Shown one piece after another: positions 51,018-51,973 of a stretch of DNA of 51,973 nucleotides (position 1 is the first letter of the stretch; every line of letters starts with the position of its first letter). The stretch comes from JAFDWI01 sp964544305 (GTDB lineage: Bacteria > Actinomycetota > Acidimicrobiia > Acidimicrobiales > Iamiaceae): contig CAZJAZ010000015.1 in the NCBI GenBank assembly GCA_964544305.1, positions 1 to 51,973 on the forward strand, written 5' to 3'. Below the pieces are notes generated by a model. It saw only the letters and a list, made by a program, of their open reading frames with translations. It ran no database searches and was not told where the DNA came from. The translations under genes were made by a program, and so were the position numbers.

Positions 51018-51551
51018 TCAACTTCGCTGAGCCTCAATGAGTTGCTGCAACCGCTTGACCGTATCTGCGACCGTGTCATTCACAATTTCAATCGCACCAA
51101 TGCGCGCCGCGTTTCTTCGCTCTTCGTCAGCAATTGCAAGGCGTGCAGCGACTTTGTCGGGCGGATCTCCTCGACCTTCAAGGCGTCGACGTAGTTCATC
51201 CATCGAGGGGGGAAGAAGGAACACGATCAGAGCGTTCGGTTCCCGCTCGTGCACTTGGGTGGCACCTTGCACGTCAATTTCTAGAACGACATCATCCCCA
51301 TTGTCAGGTTTTGGCCATGGTGTCCCGTACCGATTCCCTTGAAACTCGGCCCACTCCAAGAACGTGTTCGACGCAATTGCGTCGTTGAACTCGGCGGGAG
51401 TCGCGAAGCGATACGCATCGCTCGCCTCTCCTGGTCGTATTGCTCGGGTTGTCCATGAGCGACTCAACCACAACCTCGCATCTGCCTTGACGAGTTCGCG
51501 AGCAACCGTGCCTTTGCCAACCCCGCCTGCGCCGGCGATGACGATGATCAC
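51018..51551 (-). CDS. gmk: guanylate kinase
   Basis: 177 residues. GMP to GDP. P-loop GAGGVGKGT, GMP-binding SRSWTTRAIRPGEASDAYRF and FLEWAEFQGNRYGTP, and DVVLEIDVQGATQV. Slightly shorter than most (about 185-210). It begins 3 nt after mihF, which forms a constant pair with gmk in Actinobacteria. Confidence 0.96.
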   Translation of the reverse strand: MIIVIAGAGGVGKGTVARELVKADARLWLSRSWTTRAIRPGEASDAYRFATPAEFNDAIASNTFLEWAEFQGNRYGTPWPKPDNGDDVVLEIDVQGATQVHEREPNALIVFLLPPSMDELRRRLEGRGDPPDKVAARLAIADEERRNAARIGAIEIVNDTVADTVKRLQQLIEAQRS

Positions 51552-51554
51552 GAG

Positions 51555-51878
51555 TTACCGCTTTGGTGGAAACGCTGCAAGCAACGCAATTTTTTGTTGC
51601 GCACCCAGACCTCGGACCCGCCGATTGTCTGCTATTCCGATTTCGTCCATGGTTCGTCGGGCTTTCACTTTGCCGACACCCGGCAACGCTTCGACGAGGG
51701 CGAGAAGCTTCATTTTGGCAATGACTTCATCAGTTTCAGCAAGGTCAAGGACTTCGGGCAGCGTCACAATCCCCATTTTGAGCTTGTCTTTGAGTTCGGA
51801 ACGCTCACGTCGAACCGCAGCCGCTTTCGCAAGATTCTCTGCGCGCTGTTCGGGAGTGAGTTGGGGAGGCTGAGGCAT
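51555..51878 (-). CDS. mihF: integration host factor, actinobacterial type
   Basis: 107 residues. N-terminal helical arm (LTPEQRAENLAKAAAVRRERSELKDKLK), then a helix-two turns-helix DNA-binding part (VIAKMKLLALVEALPGVGKVKARRTMDEIGIADNRRVRGLGAQQKIALLA). It is a nucleoid-associated protein essential in mycobacteria. ATG at 51878 is preceded 6 nt upstream by TAGTCT, a possible -10, so the mRNA may be leaderless. The 95 nt to the window edge carry no identifiable gene. Confidence 0.94.
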   Translation of the reverse strand: MPQPPQLTPEQRAENLAKAAAVRRERSELKDKLKMGIVTLPEVLDLAETDEVIAKMKLLALVEALPGVGKVKARRTMDEIGIADNRRVRGLGAQQKIALLAAFPPKR

Positions 51879-51973
51879 GCGCCGAGACTACTCCACGCGT
51901 CGAACCGTCTATTCCAGGCGCATTGACTCATCTAATTCCTCCGCGTAGGGGGTTTCGTTGCCTCATGTATTTC

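Overview
This 52 kb stretch is chromosomal DNA from an actinobacterium, most likely class Acidimicrobiia (an Ilumatobacteraceae-like lineage). The evidence is the 16S rRNA 5' segment, with its short V3 helix and the wording around the 515-534 site; an actinobacterial-type integration host factor (mihF); a PriA that has lost its helicase motifs; and gene order shared with other Actinobacteria (infC-rpmI-rplT-trmH-pheST, argCJBDFR-GH, mihF-gmk-rpoZ-coaBC-metK-priA, def-fmt-rsmB-ribD-ribE-ribBA-ribH). Almost all housekeeping genes lie on the minus strand, and many start codons overlap the previous stop (ATGA, GTGA or TGATG), so translation is tightly coupled.

Layout. 1-911: 5' part of a 16S rRNA gene with its leader (boxB-like hairpin, boxA) and a near-consensus promoter. 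1000-5438: tyrS, a membrane-anchored unknown, a nucleotidyltransferase and an HprK-related kinase, a 59-nt almost perfect hairpin, and mpg. 5477-13725: complete arginine operon argC-J-B-D-F-R-G-H, driven by a leaderless promoter with an ARG-box-like operator nested in the end of the upstream gene. 13725-17342: a GH99-like/phosphoesterase fusion lipoprotein and two lineage genes. 17349-22888: infC-rpmI-rplT-trmH-pheS-pheT; infC has no ATG, GTG or TTG at its true start and appears to use AUA, and its leader contains an intrinsic terminator. 23177-26896: DUF1844 protein, then nfeD-SPFH-ribH-hisG-cold-shock protein.

27.2-34.0 kb is an accessory island, visibly richer in G+C than its surroundings (sample lines inside are 42/60 G+C, against 28/60 just outside at 34741). 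It holds an exported glycine-rich protein whose N-terminus looks like a PqqD domain placed before a twin-arginine motif, a TetR regulator, an Fe/2OG oxygenase lacking one metal-ligand His, a vapBC locus with a broken toxin gene, a helicase fragment, and a desaturase divergent from a LysR regulator. 34.05-36.4 kb is a self-regulated tetR-ABC exporter operon.

36.5-51.9 kb returns to core genes: ligA, the riboflavin genes ribBA-ribE-ribD, rsmB-fmt-def, a divergent rsmC-like/trmH-like/hydrolase-like operon, priA, metK, coaBC, rpoZ, gmk and mihF.

The most interesting items are the PqqD-like/Tat/glycine-rich protein together with the separate HprK-related kinase and nucleotidyltransferase pair, the AUA-start infC with a leader attenuator, the giant hairpin after mpg, a two-copy dispersed palindromic repeat with identical internal spacing, and the metal-ligand-deficient oxygenase. 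All calls come from reading the sequence; no database search was run.
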